Source: Ancylomarina euxina (lineage in GTDB: Bacteria; Bacteroidota; Bacteroidia; Bacteroidales; Marinifilaceae). Taken from it: DNA of 64,000 nucleotides. The stretch covers positions 1 to 64,000 of the forward strand of contig NZ_QQWG01000022.1 of NCBI RefSeq assembly GCF_003863355.1, given 5' to 3'. Shown piece after piece: positions 35,733 through 44,482 of the stretch; the first letter of the stretch is position 1, and each line of letters begins with the position of its first letter. The translations under genes were made by a program, and so were the position numbers. The notes under the pieces are model-generated. The model worked only from the letters and a program-made list of their open reading frames with translations. It was not told the origin of the DNA and did not search any database.

Positions 35733-36872
35733 ATGAATTTTGAACTCACTGAAGAACAAGAGATGATTCGAGATGCTGCCCGTGACTTTGCTCAGCGAGA
35801 ATTATTAGCTGGAGTGATTGAACGTGATGAAAATGCCACTTACCCCAAGGAACAAGTTAAGCGATTAGGCGAACTGGGATTTCTAGGAATGCTAGTTAGT
35901 CCTGAATATGATGGAGGAGGAATGGATACCGTTTCCTATGTTTTGGCTATGGAAGAAATTTCCAAAGTAGATGCATCCGTCTCAGTGATTATGTCTGTAA
36001 ATAATTCTCTAGTGTGCTGGGGAGTTCAGAAATATGGAAGTGAAGCCCAAAAAGAGGAATTTCTAAAGCCAATGGCGAGAGGAGATAAGATTGGAGCGTT
36101 TTTACTTTCAGAGCCAGAGGCTGGATCGGATGCCACATCACAAAGAACGACTGCTGTTGATATGGGGGATCATTATTTGGTAAACGGAATAAAAAATTGG
36201 ATTACTTCGGGAGGTACGGCTTCAGTATATTTACTCATAGCTCACACCCATCCAGAAAAAAAACATCATGGCATAAACGCTTTTCTGATTGATTCAAAAT
36301 TAGAAGGTATTAGTGTAGGACCTCATGAGAATAAAATGGGCATGAGAGCTTCGGATACACACTCAGTCATGTTTAATAATGTGAAGATCCCTAAGGAAAA
36401 TCGTTTAGGAGAAGATGGACAGGGTTTTACAATTGCCATGAGATCACTGGAGGGTGGGCGAATCGGAATTGCTTCACAAGCTTTAGGTTTAGCTTCAGGT
36501 GCTTATGAGTTAGCCTTACAGTATGCTCAGGAGAGAAAAACCTTTGGTAAAGAAATTTTTAAACATCAAGCCATTGCCTTTAAACTGGCAGATATGGCCG
36601 TCGAAATTGAAGCTGCTCGCTTCTTCTGTCTGAAAGCGGCCTGGCTGAAAGACCAAGGAAAACCTTATGGACAAGCAAGTGCTATGGCTAAATTATATGC
36701 TGCTGAAACAGCAATGAAAGTGACCACTGAAGCCGTTCAGATTCATGGAGGGAATGGCTATGTGAAGGAGTATCATGTTGAACGCTTGATGCGTGAAGCA
36801 AAGCTTACCCAGATCTATGAAGGCACCTCTGAGATACAAAAAATTGTGATTTCAAGGGGATTATTAGCATAG
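35733..36872 (+). CDS. acyl-CoA dehydrogenase, short-chain type
   Basis: A 379-residue FAD flavoenzyme that makes the trans-2,3 double bond in acyl-CoA and passes electrons to Etf. Motifs: FLLSEPEAGSDA (about 123-134) and WITSGGTA at the flavin, RTFGK-type QERKTFGKEI (about 266), AVQIHGGNGYVKEY (334-347) and the catalytic base E363 in IYEGTSEIQK, the SCAD/MCAD position. Length and motifs fit butyryl-CoA dehydrogenase. EtfB and EtfA follow directly, making them the natural electron acceptors. Confidence 0.92.
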   Translation: MNFELTEEQEMIRDAARDFAQRELLAGVIERDENATYPKEQVKRLGELGFLGMLVSPEYDGGGMDTVSYVLAMEEISKVDASVSVIMSVNNSLVCWGVQKYGSEAQKEEFLKPMARGDKIGAFLLSEPEAGSDATSQRTTAVDMGDHYLVNGIKNWITSGGTASVYLLIAHTHPEKKHHGINAFLIDSKLEGISVGPHENKMGMRASDTHSVMFNNVKIPKENRLGEDGQGFTIAMRSLEGGRIGIASQALGLASGAYELALQYAQERKTFGKEIFKHQAIAFKLADMAVEIEAARFFCLKAAWLKDQGKPYGQASAMAKLYAAETAMKVTTEAVQIHGGNGYVKEYHVERLMREAKLTQIYEGTSEIQKIVISRGLLA

Positions 36873-36965
36873 ATTGATTATCTTAATTAAAGATTTATGA
36901 ATATTAGAATACCTATTTCTAGTATTGAACTATAAATCAACACTAACCACAAAAATATAAACCAT

Positions 36966-37715
36966 ATGAAAATATTAGTTTGTATCAGTAATGTTCCCGA
37001 TACCACTACCAAAGTAAAGTTTACCGATAATAACAAGCAGGTTGATGATGCGGGGGTTCAGTGGATTATTAACCCTTGGGACGAACTTGCTTTAACCAGA
37101 GCCATAGAATTAAAGGAAGATGGTAATAATTCAATTGACGAAGTTTGTGTTATCAATGTAGGCTTATCTAAATGTGATGCGACTTTAAGAAAAGCACTAG
37201 CCATTGGAGCTGATAAAGCCATCAGAATTGATGCTGATCCTATTGACGCTTATTATGTCGCAGCTCAAATTGCAGACTATCTTAAAAATAATCCTTTTGA
37301 TATTGTACTAAGTGGTATTGAATCGAGCGATTATAATGGCTCTTCAGTAGGAGGTATGCTCAGTGAGTTTATGGACTGTCCTGCCATTTCATCGATGACT
37401 AAACTCGAGATTGAGAATGGCAATGTCACGATTCATAGAGCGATTCCAGGTGGAAAACAAATACTCGAATTGACAACTCCATTTGTAGGTATCGTTCAAA
37501 AAGGAATCACGAATGAACCCAGAATTCCAGCCATGCGCGGTATTATGATGGCAAGAAAAAAGCCTTTAGAAGTCTTATCAGCAGTTGAGATGGAATCTTT
37601 AAGTCATATTGTTGAGTTTGAATTACCAGTAGCCAAAGCGTCTTGTAAAATGATTGATGCCGAACACTTGGAGGAATTGGTCAATCTACTTAAATCAGAA
37701 GCCAAAGTTTTATAG
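36966..37715 (+). CDS. etfB: electron transfer flavoprotein, beta subunit
   Basis: A 249-residue soluble EtfB. It starts MKILVCISNVPDTTTKVKF, the adenine-nucleotide-binding N-terminus; INPWDELALTRAIELKED (about 36-53) and CDATLRKALAIGADKAIRID (about 75) are typical. The ETF signature region reads GTSFGG-like GSSVGGMLSEFMDCPAISSM (about 124). Paired with EtfA 72 bases downstream, it shuttles electrons from the acyl-CoA dehydrogenases to the membrane Fe-S protein encoded next. An ordinary non-bifurcating Etf is likely, but bifurcation cannot be excluded from sequence. Confidence 0.93.
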   Translation: MKILVCISNVPDTTTKVKFTDNNKQVDDAGVQWIINPWDELALTRAIELKEDGNNSIDEVCVINVGLSKCDATLRKALAIGADKAIRIDADPIDAYYVAAQIADYLKNNPFDIVLSGIESSDYNGSSVGGMLSEFMDCPAISSMTKLEIENGNVTIHRAIPGGKQILELTTPFVGIVQKGITNEPRIPAMRGIMMARKKPLEVLSAVEMESLSHIVEFELPVAKASCKMIDAEHLEELVNLLKSEAKVL

Positions 37716-37787
37716 GGCTATTATAATTGACTTCAATATGAGTGATTAGATAAATTAGAGAAGATAAATTCTAAAATATTATATGCT

Positions 37788-38753
37788 ATGTCAGTAATCG
37801 CATTTGCAAAAAATTGGGAGGGTAAATTTAAAAAATCAACTTATGAGTTGGTTTCCTATGCTAAGGAGTTGGCCTTTCGACTTAATACACAAACTCTCGT
37901 TCTTTCGATTGGAGAGGTTGAAGAATCAGAATTGGAAAAATTGGTTCAGTATGGAGCTGATAAAATTATTTCTGTTGATGATTCCCGTTTAAATATTCTT
38001 AGTAGCCGTATTTATGCTGAAGTTATTAGCCAAGTTGTGAACAAGGAAGATGCTTCTTATGTGATCTTGAGCGATAATAATTCGGGAAAGGCTATTTCAC
38101 CACGTTTATCAGTTAAGCTGAAAGCTGGTTTGGCAGCAGGTGTTTTAGATGTGCCAAAATCTTTAGATCCTTTTGTTATAAAGAAGCAAGTCTTCACAGG
38201 TAAGGCTTTTGCTTACGTTCAAATTGACTCTGAAAAAAAGATATTGACATTATCGAAGAATTCTTTTGGTATAGTCGAAAATCCAACGAGTTTAAACCTC
38301 GTGAAGTTTACACCTGAACTAAGTGATGATCTCTTCAAGATTAAAGTAAAATCTGTAGAGAGTTCTGATAATAAAATTATTTTGGCTGATGCTGATATTG
38401 TGGTATCTGCTGGTAGAGGTATGAAATCGGCTGATAATTGGCAGCCCGTTGAAGATTTAGCATCTGTAATGGGTGCAGCCACAGCATGTTCACGTCCAGT
38501 ATCTGATGATGGGTGGCGTGGTCACGAAGAGCACGTAGGACAAACAGGGAAGGTCATTGCTCCGAATTTGTATTTCGCAATAGGTATTTCAGGCGCTATT
38601 CAGCATGTGGCTGGAGTTAGTCGTTCCAAATGTATAGTTGCTATCAATACCGACCCGGAGGCCCCTATTTTTTCTGTAGCTGATTATGGTGTTGTTGGTG
38701 ATGCTATGATAGTGCTCCCAGAATTAACTGAGATTATTCGTAATGGAGAGTAA
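37788..38753 (+). CDS. etfA: electron transfer flavoprotein, alpha subunit
   Basis: A 321-residue EtfA carrying the FAD-binding C-terminal domain. Key stretches: VVSAGRGMKSADNWQPVEDL (about 204-223), CSRPVSDDGWRGHEEHVGQT (about 235-254), LYFAIGISGAIQHVAG (about 263) and AINTDPEAPIFSVADYGVVG (about 287), all typical of the FAD pocket. The N-terminal half (residues 1-190) is the Rossmann-like domain that contacts EtfB. It ends 7 bases before a hairpin that separates it from the membrane oxidoreductase genes. Confidence 0.93.
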   Translation: MSVIAFAKNWEGKFKKSTYELVSYAKELAFRLNTQTLVLSIGEVEESELEKLVQYGADKIISVDDSRLNILSSRIYAEVISQVVNKEDASYVILSDNNSGKAISPRLSVKLKAGLAAGVLDVPKSLDPFVIKKQVFTGKAFAYVQIDSEKKILTLSKNSFGIVENPTSLNLVKFTPELSDDLFKIKVKSVESSDNKIILADADIVVSAGRGMKSADNWQPVEDLASVMGAATACSRPVSDDGWRGHEEHVGQTGKVIAPNLYFAIGISGAIQHVAGVSRSKCIVAINTDPEAPIFSVADYGVVGDAMIVLPELTEIIRNGE

Positions 38754-38760
38754 TATAAAT

Positions 38761-38785
38761 TGAGTCAGCTCTTGTAGCTGACTCA
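38761..38785. terminator. hairpin after etfA
   Basis: TGAGTCAGCT pairs perfectly with AGCTGACTCA around CTTGT, followed by TTATTTTC. It may be a partial terminator within a larger transcription unit. Confidence 0.7.
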
Positions 38786-38819
38786 TTATTTTCAAATATA
38801 TAAGCTAACCCTAATCATC

Positions 38820-40079
38820 ATGATAAAGCAAACTCTATTTACTGTTGTTCTCCTTATTACACTGGGTGTTTTTGTTTGGTCGGTATTTCGTTTAAGAGCT
38901 TTCTTTAAACTGACAAAACCTGCATACCCCATTAAGAATATATCAGCACGAATAACACGTACATTAAACGTCGCGTTTGGGCAGAGTAAAATTTTTAGAA
39001 AACCCGTTATTGGGTTCATGCATGCTCTGGTTTTTTGGGGGTTTCTGGTGATCACTTTAGGGAGTATTGAGATGGTTTTTGATGGGCTTGTAGGCTCTGA
39101 TCGATCTTTTGCATTTATGGGTATTTTTTACGATGTGATTATGGCATCAGGCGATGTGTTTGCTTTTATTATTCTGGTTTTCATTATTCTCTTCATCATT
39201 AGAAGAAGTTTTATGAATATCTCTCGTTTTAAAGGTGTTGAAGTTACGCCTAAAACAAATTTAGATGCTCAATTGTCGCTTTATTTTATTGGTTTCCTAA
39301 TGCTATCCCTATTGGTTTTTAATTTGGGGTATATCAGTAACCATTCCAATGAGGTGTTGGGTGTTTATCCGGTCTCTTCTAAAATTATCCAATGGACTTC
39401 CATGGATTTTGGAGCTTTGCAAGAATCGGGTTGGTGGGTTCACATCCTATTGATATTTGTTTTTGCGAATTACCTGCCTTACTCTAAGCATTTCCATGTA
39501 TTCTTATCCATACCCAATGTTTTTCTATCTAATCTTGAGCCATTAACCAAATATCCTAACCTTGAGTCGATAACCAGAGAGGTTAAATTGATGTTAGATC
39601 CTGAAGCAGCTTACGATGAAAGTGAGGAGGTCACCCGTTTTGGTGTTAAAGATATTGAGGATGTAACCTGGCGAAATTATATGGACTCATTAGCTTGTAC
39701 TCAGTGTGGACGTTGCACTGATGTTTGTCCTGCAAACATTACTGGTAAACGTTTATCGCCACGTAAAATATTTGTTGATTTACGACATCGAATGAATGAA
39801 AAGGGAACTCTGATATTGAAAGGGGAAGATGATACCAAGAGTTTAATTAGAGATTATATTAGTGAAGAAGAGATATGGGCTTGTACATCCTGTAATGCAT
39901 GTGCACAAGAGTGCCCGATAGAAATAAGCCATCCAAATTTGATTATGGATATGCGACGGTATTTAGTGATGGAAGAAGCTTCTGCTCCAGCAGGATTGAA
40001 TGCCATGTTTGCAAATATTGAAAATAATGGAGCCCCCTGGCAATATTCTCCTGAGGATAGAATGAAGTGGGCAGAATAA
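38820..40079 (+). CDS. membrane 4Fe-4S oxidoreductase subunit (NarI-like cytochrome plus ferredoxin domain)
   Basis: A 419-residue inner-membrane protein. The N-terminal ~240 residues hold about five hydrophobic helices with histidines, like the NarI/DUF224-type cytochrome b module; the C-terminal part has two [4Fe-4S] motifs, CTQCGRCTDVCP (about 292) and CTSCNACAQECP (about 359). Directly downstream is a separate CCG-domain protein. Together they match, in two pieces, the Etf:menaquinone oxidoreductases (EMO) that are single polypeptides in several fatty-acid oxidisers, and also HdrDE-like proteins. Position after etfBA supports quinone reduction by Etf; that is inference. Confidence 0.82.
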   Translation: MIKQTLFTVVLLITLGVFVWSVFRLRAFFKLTKPAYPIKNISARITRTLNVAFGQSKIFRKPVIGFMHALVFWGFLVITLGSIEMVFDGLVGSDRSFAFMGIFYDVIMASGDVFAFIILVFIILFIIRRSFMNISRFKGVEVTPKTNLDAQLSLYFIGFLMLSLLVFNLGYISNHSNEVLGVYPVSSKIIQWTSMDFGALQESGWWVHILLIFVFANYLPYSKHFHVFLSIPNVFLSNLEPLTKYPNLESITREVKLMLDPEAAYDESEEVTRFGVKDIEDVTWRNYMDSLACTQCGRCTDVCPANITGKRLSPRKIFVDLRHRMNEKGTLILKGEDDTKSLIRDYISEEEIWACTSCNACAQECPIEISHPNLIMDMRRYLVMEEASAPAGLNAMFANIENNGAPWQYSPEDRMKWAE

Positions 40080-40115
40080 TTGATCTTAAAAATTGAAAAA
40101 TCATATCTAATTTAT

Positions 40116-40913
40116 ATGAATAAAGACACGAAAATAGATATTCCAATAATGGCTGATGTTGCTGCAAAAGGCGAACAAGTTGAGTATTTATACTGGGTAG
40201 GATGTGCAGGAGCTTTTGATCTTCGTTATCAGAAAGTTGCTCGCTCATTTGCAAAAATATTGAATCACCTTGAATTACGTTATGCTGTTTTAGGCACCGA
40301 AGAAAGTTGTACCGGTGATGCAGCAAAACGTGCCGGTAATGAGATGCTATTCCAGATGCAAGCCATGCAGAATATTGAAATTTTGAATGGCTACAATATT
40401 AAAAAAATCATTTGTACTTGCCCTCATTGTTATAATACCCTTAAGAATGAATATCCGGATTTAGGAGGTCATTACGAAGTGATTAATTATACTGAGTTTT
40501 TAGATGATCAAATCAAAAAGGGAAACTTAAATTTGGACAAGAATCCTTTTGAGAATCTATCCATCACTTATCATGATCCTTGCTATTTAGGTAGAGGGAA
40601 TAAGATCTATGATGCACCTAGAAATATTGTAAAGGCTGTTTATGGTGAAGTTAAAGAGATGAAACGAAGTAAAAGTTCGGCTCTTTGTTGTGGTGCTGGT
40701 GGTGCCCAAATGTTTAAGGAAGCTGAAAAGGGGGATAAAGAGGTCTTTATTGAACGCACCGAAGATGTGCTTGAGCAAAAAGTGGATAAAGTGGCTACTG
40801 CCTGTCCTTTTTGCATGACCATGTTAACTGATGGGATTAAGTTTAAGAATAAGGAAACCGAAGTTGAGAATCTCGATATAGCCGAGATTGTTTCTCAGGC
40901 CTTGGATTTATAG
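40116..40913 (+). CDS. CCG-domain (HdrB/HdrD-like) Fe-S oxidoreductase subunit
   Basis: A 265-residue soluble protein with two cysteine-rich CCG domains. I place the start at the ATG at 40116 (MNKDTKIDIPIMADVAAKG); the frame also opens with a TTG right after the previous stop. First domain: YWVGCAG, EESCTGD and CTCPHCYNTL; second: YHDPCYLGRGN, ALCCGAGGAQMF and ATACPFCMTML. This is the layout of heterodisulfide-reductase HdrB/HdrD modules that bind noncubane or [4Fe-4S] clusters. It is 36 bases from the membrane subunit and most likely forms a complex with it. Confidence 0.85.
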   Translation: MNKDTKIDIPIMADVAAKGEQVEYLYWVGCAGAFDLRYQKVARSFAKILNHLELRYAVLGTEESCTGDAAKRAGNEMLFQMQAMQNIEILNGYNIKKIICTCPHCYNTLKNEYPDLGGHYEVINYTEFLDDQIKKGNLNLDKNPFENLSITYHDPCYLGRGNKIYDAPRNIVKAVYGEVKEMKRSKSSALCCGAGGAQMFKEAEKGDKEVFIERTEDVLEQKVDKVATACPFCMTMLTDGIKFKNKETEVENLDIAEIVSQALDL

Positions 40914-40973
40914 AATATGATTAAGCTTCGCTACTAATAAGGGAGCTGTGTTTTTTTTGAAACAAATTAATAA

Positions 40974-41801
40974 ATGGGAATAGGAGAATTTTTGAATTAC
41001 AGTTTGATAACGTCTAAGAACTTTAGTCTGACTGTGTATGGTGTTTTAATCGTTATTGGTGTCCTTATTGCAACCATCATTGCTTTAAGAATAATAAAGC
41101 GTGTTTTTAAACGTTTTATTGCCAAACGCGAGAGTGATCAAGGTGTCTATTGGTCCGTTTTTTTATTTGTTAAATATCTAACCTGGGTCATTGTTGTTAT
41201 TGCATTACTCGATACGGTAGGCGTCCAGATTTCAGTTCTGCTTGCTAGTATTGCAGCTCTTTTGGTTGGAGTTGGTTTGGGTATTCAACAACTGTTTAAT
41301 GATATAGCTTCAGGACTGGTACTAATTGTAGAAAGGAATTTACGGATTAATGATGTCATTCAATTAGATGACGATACGGTTGGTAGGGTGATTGAAATAG
41401 GTTTGAGAACTTCTAAAATAAAAACCAGAGATGATATTGTGATGATCGTTCCGAATTCAAAATTTGTTAATGATAGAATTATTAATTGGAGTCATATTGA
41501 TTTTAAAACACGATTTTTTGTAGAAGTTGGGGTGGCTTATGGTTCTGATGTTAAATTGGTAGGAGACTTGTTAAAAGCTTGTGCCATGGGGCATAATAAG
41601 ATCGCCAATAAACCAGAAGCCTTTGTTCGTTTCAATAATTTTGGAGAATCCTCGCTCGACTTTCAATTGTATTTCTGGGTGAAGGAGACATTCTTAGTTG
41701 AAAATATAAAAAGTGATTTAAGATTCGCGATTGATGAGGCTTTCAGAAAGAATGGAGTCACAATTCCATTTCCTCAAAGAGATGTGCATTTGATGAAATA
41801 A
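40974..41801 (+). CDS. MscS-family mechanosensitive ion channel
   Basis: A 275-residue inner-membrane channel. Three hydrophobic helices precede the MscS beta domain; the pore-lining TM3 is LLVGVGLGIQQLFNDIASGLVLIVER (partly quoted residues: about 94-112 show the Gly/Ala-rich packing). The beta domain includes NDVIQLDDDTVGRVIEIGLR (about 125) and VPNSKFVNDRIINWSH (about 158), family hallmarks. It releases solutes under hypo-osmotic stress. It follows the CCG gene by 60 bases on the same strand, but a functional link is not apparent. Confidence 0.92.
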   Translation: MGIGEFLNYSLITSKNFSLTVYGVLIVIGVLIATIIALRIIKRVFKRFIAKRESDQGVYWSVFLFVKYLTWVIVVIALLDTVGVQISVLLASIAALLVGVGLGIQQLFNDIASGLVLIVERNLRINDVIQLDDDTVGRVIEIGLRTSKIKTRDDIVMIVPNSKFVNDRIINWSHIDFKTRFFVEVGVAYGSDVKLVGDLLKACAMGHNKIANKPEAFVRFNNFGESSLDFQLYFWVKETFLVENIKSDLRFAIDEAFRKNGVTIPFPQRDVHLMK

Positions 41802-41884
41802 AATATTTGTTTTTGATAATGAGGGGCTAAAGGGTTTGATTGTAGAGAAGGAATCTTAATGATCATTTATAAGCTTTGATAATT

Positions 41885-41921
41885 CGTTTTTCTTAAAGGA
41901 ATATTTTAATTAAGAAAAACG
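41885..41921. promoter_or_regulatory. 12-bp perfect hairpin upstream of the carboxylase operon
   Basis: CGTTTTTCTTAA (41885-41896) pairs perfectly with TTAAGAAAAACG (41910-41921), loop 13 nt. No T-run follows on the plus strand, so it is not a standard terminator for mscS; an operator or leader structure for the gene starting at 42013 is possible. Confidence 0.45.
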
Positions 41922-42012
41922 GATCTGCTAGTATTTTGTTTAAATTTGATTTATATTCAAGTATTATTTGAATATGATGACTTGATGAATATAATGAACA
42001 AGCTCTGTTCAG

Positions 42013-43644
42013 TTGTCTCACGAAAAATCAAAAACATTGTACCGCTTAAAATCAAAAATAGATACTCAATCTGAAGAATTTATTTCGAACAAAGCAGCTT
42101 ATGCAGCTTTGGTCGAAGACTATCGTCAAAAACTGAAATCGGTTATTGAGGATGCTGACCCCAAAGCAAGAGAAAAACACCTCTCCAGAGGAAAGCTTCT
42201 GGTACGCGATAGAATAGAACTTCTATTGGATAAAAATACCCCATTTCTAGAACTTTCACCTCTTGCTGCCTATAATCAGTACGATAATAAATTCCCATCA
42301 GCTGGTATAGTCACCGGAATTGGGCTTGTACAAGGACGAGAATGTGTCATCATTGCTAATGATGCGACAGTGAAAGGTGGAACCTACAATCAGTCAACAA
42401 TTAAAAAGCATATTCGAGCTCAAGAGATTGCTATGGAGAATCACTTGGCTTGTATTTATATGGTCGATTCTGGAGGTGCTTTTCTTCCTGAGCAGGCTAA
42501 TGTATTTCCTGATAAGTTAGATTTTGGTCGATTCTTTTTCAATCAGGCTCAAATGTCAGCCAAAGGTATACCCCAAATTGCTATGGTTATGGGCTCATGT
42601 ACCGCTGGTGGGGCTTATGTGCCTGCCATGAGTGATGAGACCATTATTGTCAGGGGACAAGGCACCATCTTTATTGGTGGACCTCCTTTGGTTAAGGCTG
42701 CAACGGGTGAGGAAGTTACAGCAGAAGAACTTGGTGGTGCTGAGGTGCATACCTCGAGGTCGGGTGTAGCCGATTATTTGGCTGAAAACGATAGACATGC
42801 CATTCAAATCTGTCGTAATATTTTTGAATCAATTCCAATTCCAAAAAAACAAACTCTCGATAAGATAAAGGCTGTAGAACCAGCTTATGATCCTACAGAA
42901 TTGTATGGACTAGCACCTTTAGATCTTAAAAAGCCTTTGGATGCTCGTGAGCTGATCATGAGAATTGTAGATGGGAGTTCTTTTAATGAATTTAAAGAGC
43001 GATATGCTCCAACCATTGTAACAGGTTTTGCCAGAATAATGGGCTATCCGGTGGGTATTATTGCCAATAACGGTATTATTTTCTCCGAAACCTCTCTTAA
43101 AGCCGCTCATTTTATTGAGTTGTGCTGTCAGCGCAAAATACCTTTGGTATTCCTTCAAAATATTACTGGTTTTATGGTGGGGAAAGAATACGAACATCAA
43201 GGCATTGCCCGTGATGGCGCCAAGATGGTTCACGCTGTGGCTAATGCACAGGTACCCAAATTTACAGTTATTGTAGGTGGTTCATTTGGAGCTGGAAATT
43301 ATGCTATGGCAGGACGAGCCTATGAGCCCCGTTTGTTACTCATGTGGCCTAATGCCAGAATATCGGTTATGGGTGGTGAACAAGCTGCAGGTGTTTTGGT
43401 TCAAGTGAAAGAACAACAGTTAAAATCGCGAGGCCAGGAGTTTGATGAGGCTGAAAAGAAAAAGCTTCGAGATAATATTTTACAGAAGTTCGAAGAAGAA
43501 GGCTCTCCGTATTATAGCACATCACGTATGTGGGATGATGGGATTATAGATCCATTGGAAACTAGACAAGTCCTCGCTCTAGGAATTGCAGCTTCTCAAA
43601 ATAAAGAGTACGGTGAACCTAAGTTTGGCGTATTCCGAATGTAA
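42013..43644 (+). CDS. acyl-CoA carboxylase, carboxyltransferase (beta) subunit; methylcrotonyl-CoA-type
   Basis: A 543-residue carboxyltransferase that moves CO2 from biotin to an acyl-CoA. Typical stretches are [20 protein letters not shown] (about 56-75), [20 protein letters not shown] (about 117), [16 protein letters not shown] (about 195) and [20 protein letters not shown] (about 423). Length and the neighbouring LiuC-like hydratase and biotin-carboxylase genes point to methylcrotonyl-CoA carboxylase (leucine breakdown) or geranyl-CoA carboxylase. The frame opens with TTG at 42013 ([15 protein letters not shown]); there is no ATG near the expected N-terminus, so I accept the TTG start with moderate confidence. 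Confidence 0.88.
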   Translation: MSHEKSKTLYRLKSKIDTQSEEFISNKAAYAALVEDYRQKLKSVIEDADPKAREKHLSRGKLLVRDRIELLLDKNTPFLELSPLAAYNQYDNKFPSAGIVTGIGLVQGRECVIIANDATVKGGTYNQSTIKKHIRAQEIAMENHLACIYMVDSGGAFLPEQANVFPDKLDFGRFFFNQAQMSAKGIPQIAMVMGSCTAGGAYVPAMSDETIIVRGQGTIFIGGPPLVKAATGEEVTAEELGGAEVHTSRSGVADYLAENDRHAIQICRNIFESIPIPKKQTLDKIKAVEPAYDPTELYGLAPLDLKKPLDARELIMRIVDGSSFNEFKERYAPTIVTGFARIMGYPVGIIANNGIIFSETSLKAAHFIELCCQRKIPLVFLQNITGFMVGKEYEHQGIARDGAKMVHAVANAQVPKFTVIVGGSFGAGNYAMAGRAYEPRLLLMWPNARISVMGGEQAAGVLVQVKEQQLKSRGQEFDEAEKKKLRDNILQKFEEEGSPYYSTSRMWDDGIIDPLETRQVLALGIAASQNKEYGEPKFGVFRM

Positions 43645-43666
43645 TCCTAAGTGTTTTTTTGAAAAA

Positions 43667-44473
43667 ATGAATGAAACAGAGATCATGTATAAAACAATAG
43701 AATTTAAGATAGAGAATCAGATGGGTTACGTTTTTTTGAATCGACCTGAGATACACAATGCTTTTAATGAAGAAATGATATCTGAATTGATTCATTGCTT
43801 TGGTGAGCTCGAAACAATGGATAATACTGAGATTCGTACACTTATCATAGAAGGTAGAGGGCCTTCATTTTGTGCAGGCGCAGATTTAAAATGGATGAAG
43901 TCTGTCGTTGATTATTCGCATGAGGAGAATTATCAGGAGAGTTTTAAGTTGTCGCAGTGTTTCAATGCCATCTACTCTTGTAAGTTTCCAACAATAGCCA
44001 TGGTGCATGGGGCAGCTATAGGTGGCGCGAATGGTTTATTAGCGGCTTGCGATTTTGTATTGGCTGATAAAAAAGCTGTTTTCTCACTTAGTGAAGTTAA
44101 AATTGGGATTGTTCCAGCTTGTATTTCGCCCTATGTGATGAAAAGAGTTGGTGAATACAAATCGAAAGAACTGATGCTTACCGGTATTCGTTTTTCGGGA
44201 AAAGAAGCTGAAAAATATGGCCTTGTAAATTGGTCATTGGGGCAGAAGAGAAGAAAAGCGAAACTAGAAGAATTGATTCATAATCTTGGCACAAGTGGAC
44301 CTATTGCAGTTTCACAGTGCAAGCAGTTACTCTATGATATGAGTAATCGACTAAGTCATGAAGAAGCTATGACTTATACAGCTAAAATGATTGCTGATTT
44401 GAGAAAATCAGATGAAGGACAAGAGGGCATGAATTCCTTTCTTGAAAAAAGAAAACCGAATTGGGTGAAATAA
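43667..44473 (+). CDS. enoyl-CoA hydratase, methylglutaconyl-CoA hydratase-like
   Basis: A 268-residue crotonase-fold hydratase. The start at 43667 (MNETEIMYKTIEFKIENQ) lies just past the carboxylase stop; the open frame extends upstream into the carboxylase gene but that part is out of register with its code. FCAGADLKWMKSV (about 63-75) and SEVKIGIVPACISPYVMKRV (about 137-156) are close to LiuC/AtuE hydratases, in which GADL.WM and P..ISPYV are typical. It should hydrate 3-methylglutaconyl-CoA to HMG-CoA. It lies between the two carboxylase subunits, as in liu/atu clusters. Confidence 0.88.
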   Translation: MNETEIMYKTIEFKIENQMGYVFLNRPEIHNAFNEEMISELIHCFGELETMDNTEIRTLIIEGRGPSFCAGADLKWMKSVVDYSHEENYQESFKLSQCFNAIYSCKFPTIAMVHGAAIGGANGLLAACDFVLADKKAVFSLSEVKIGIVPACISPYVMKRVGEYKSKELMLTGIRFSGKEAEKYGLVNWSLGQKRRKAKLEELIHNLGTSGPIAVSQCKQLLYDMSNRLSHEEAMTYTAKMIADLRKSDEGQEGMNSFLEKRKPNWVK

Positions 44474-44482
44474 TAGATACAG

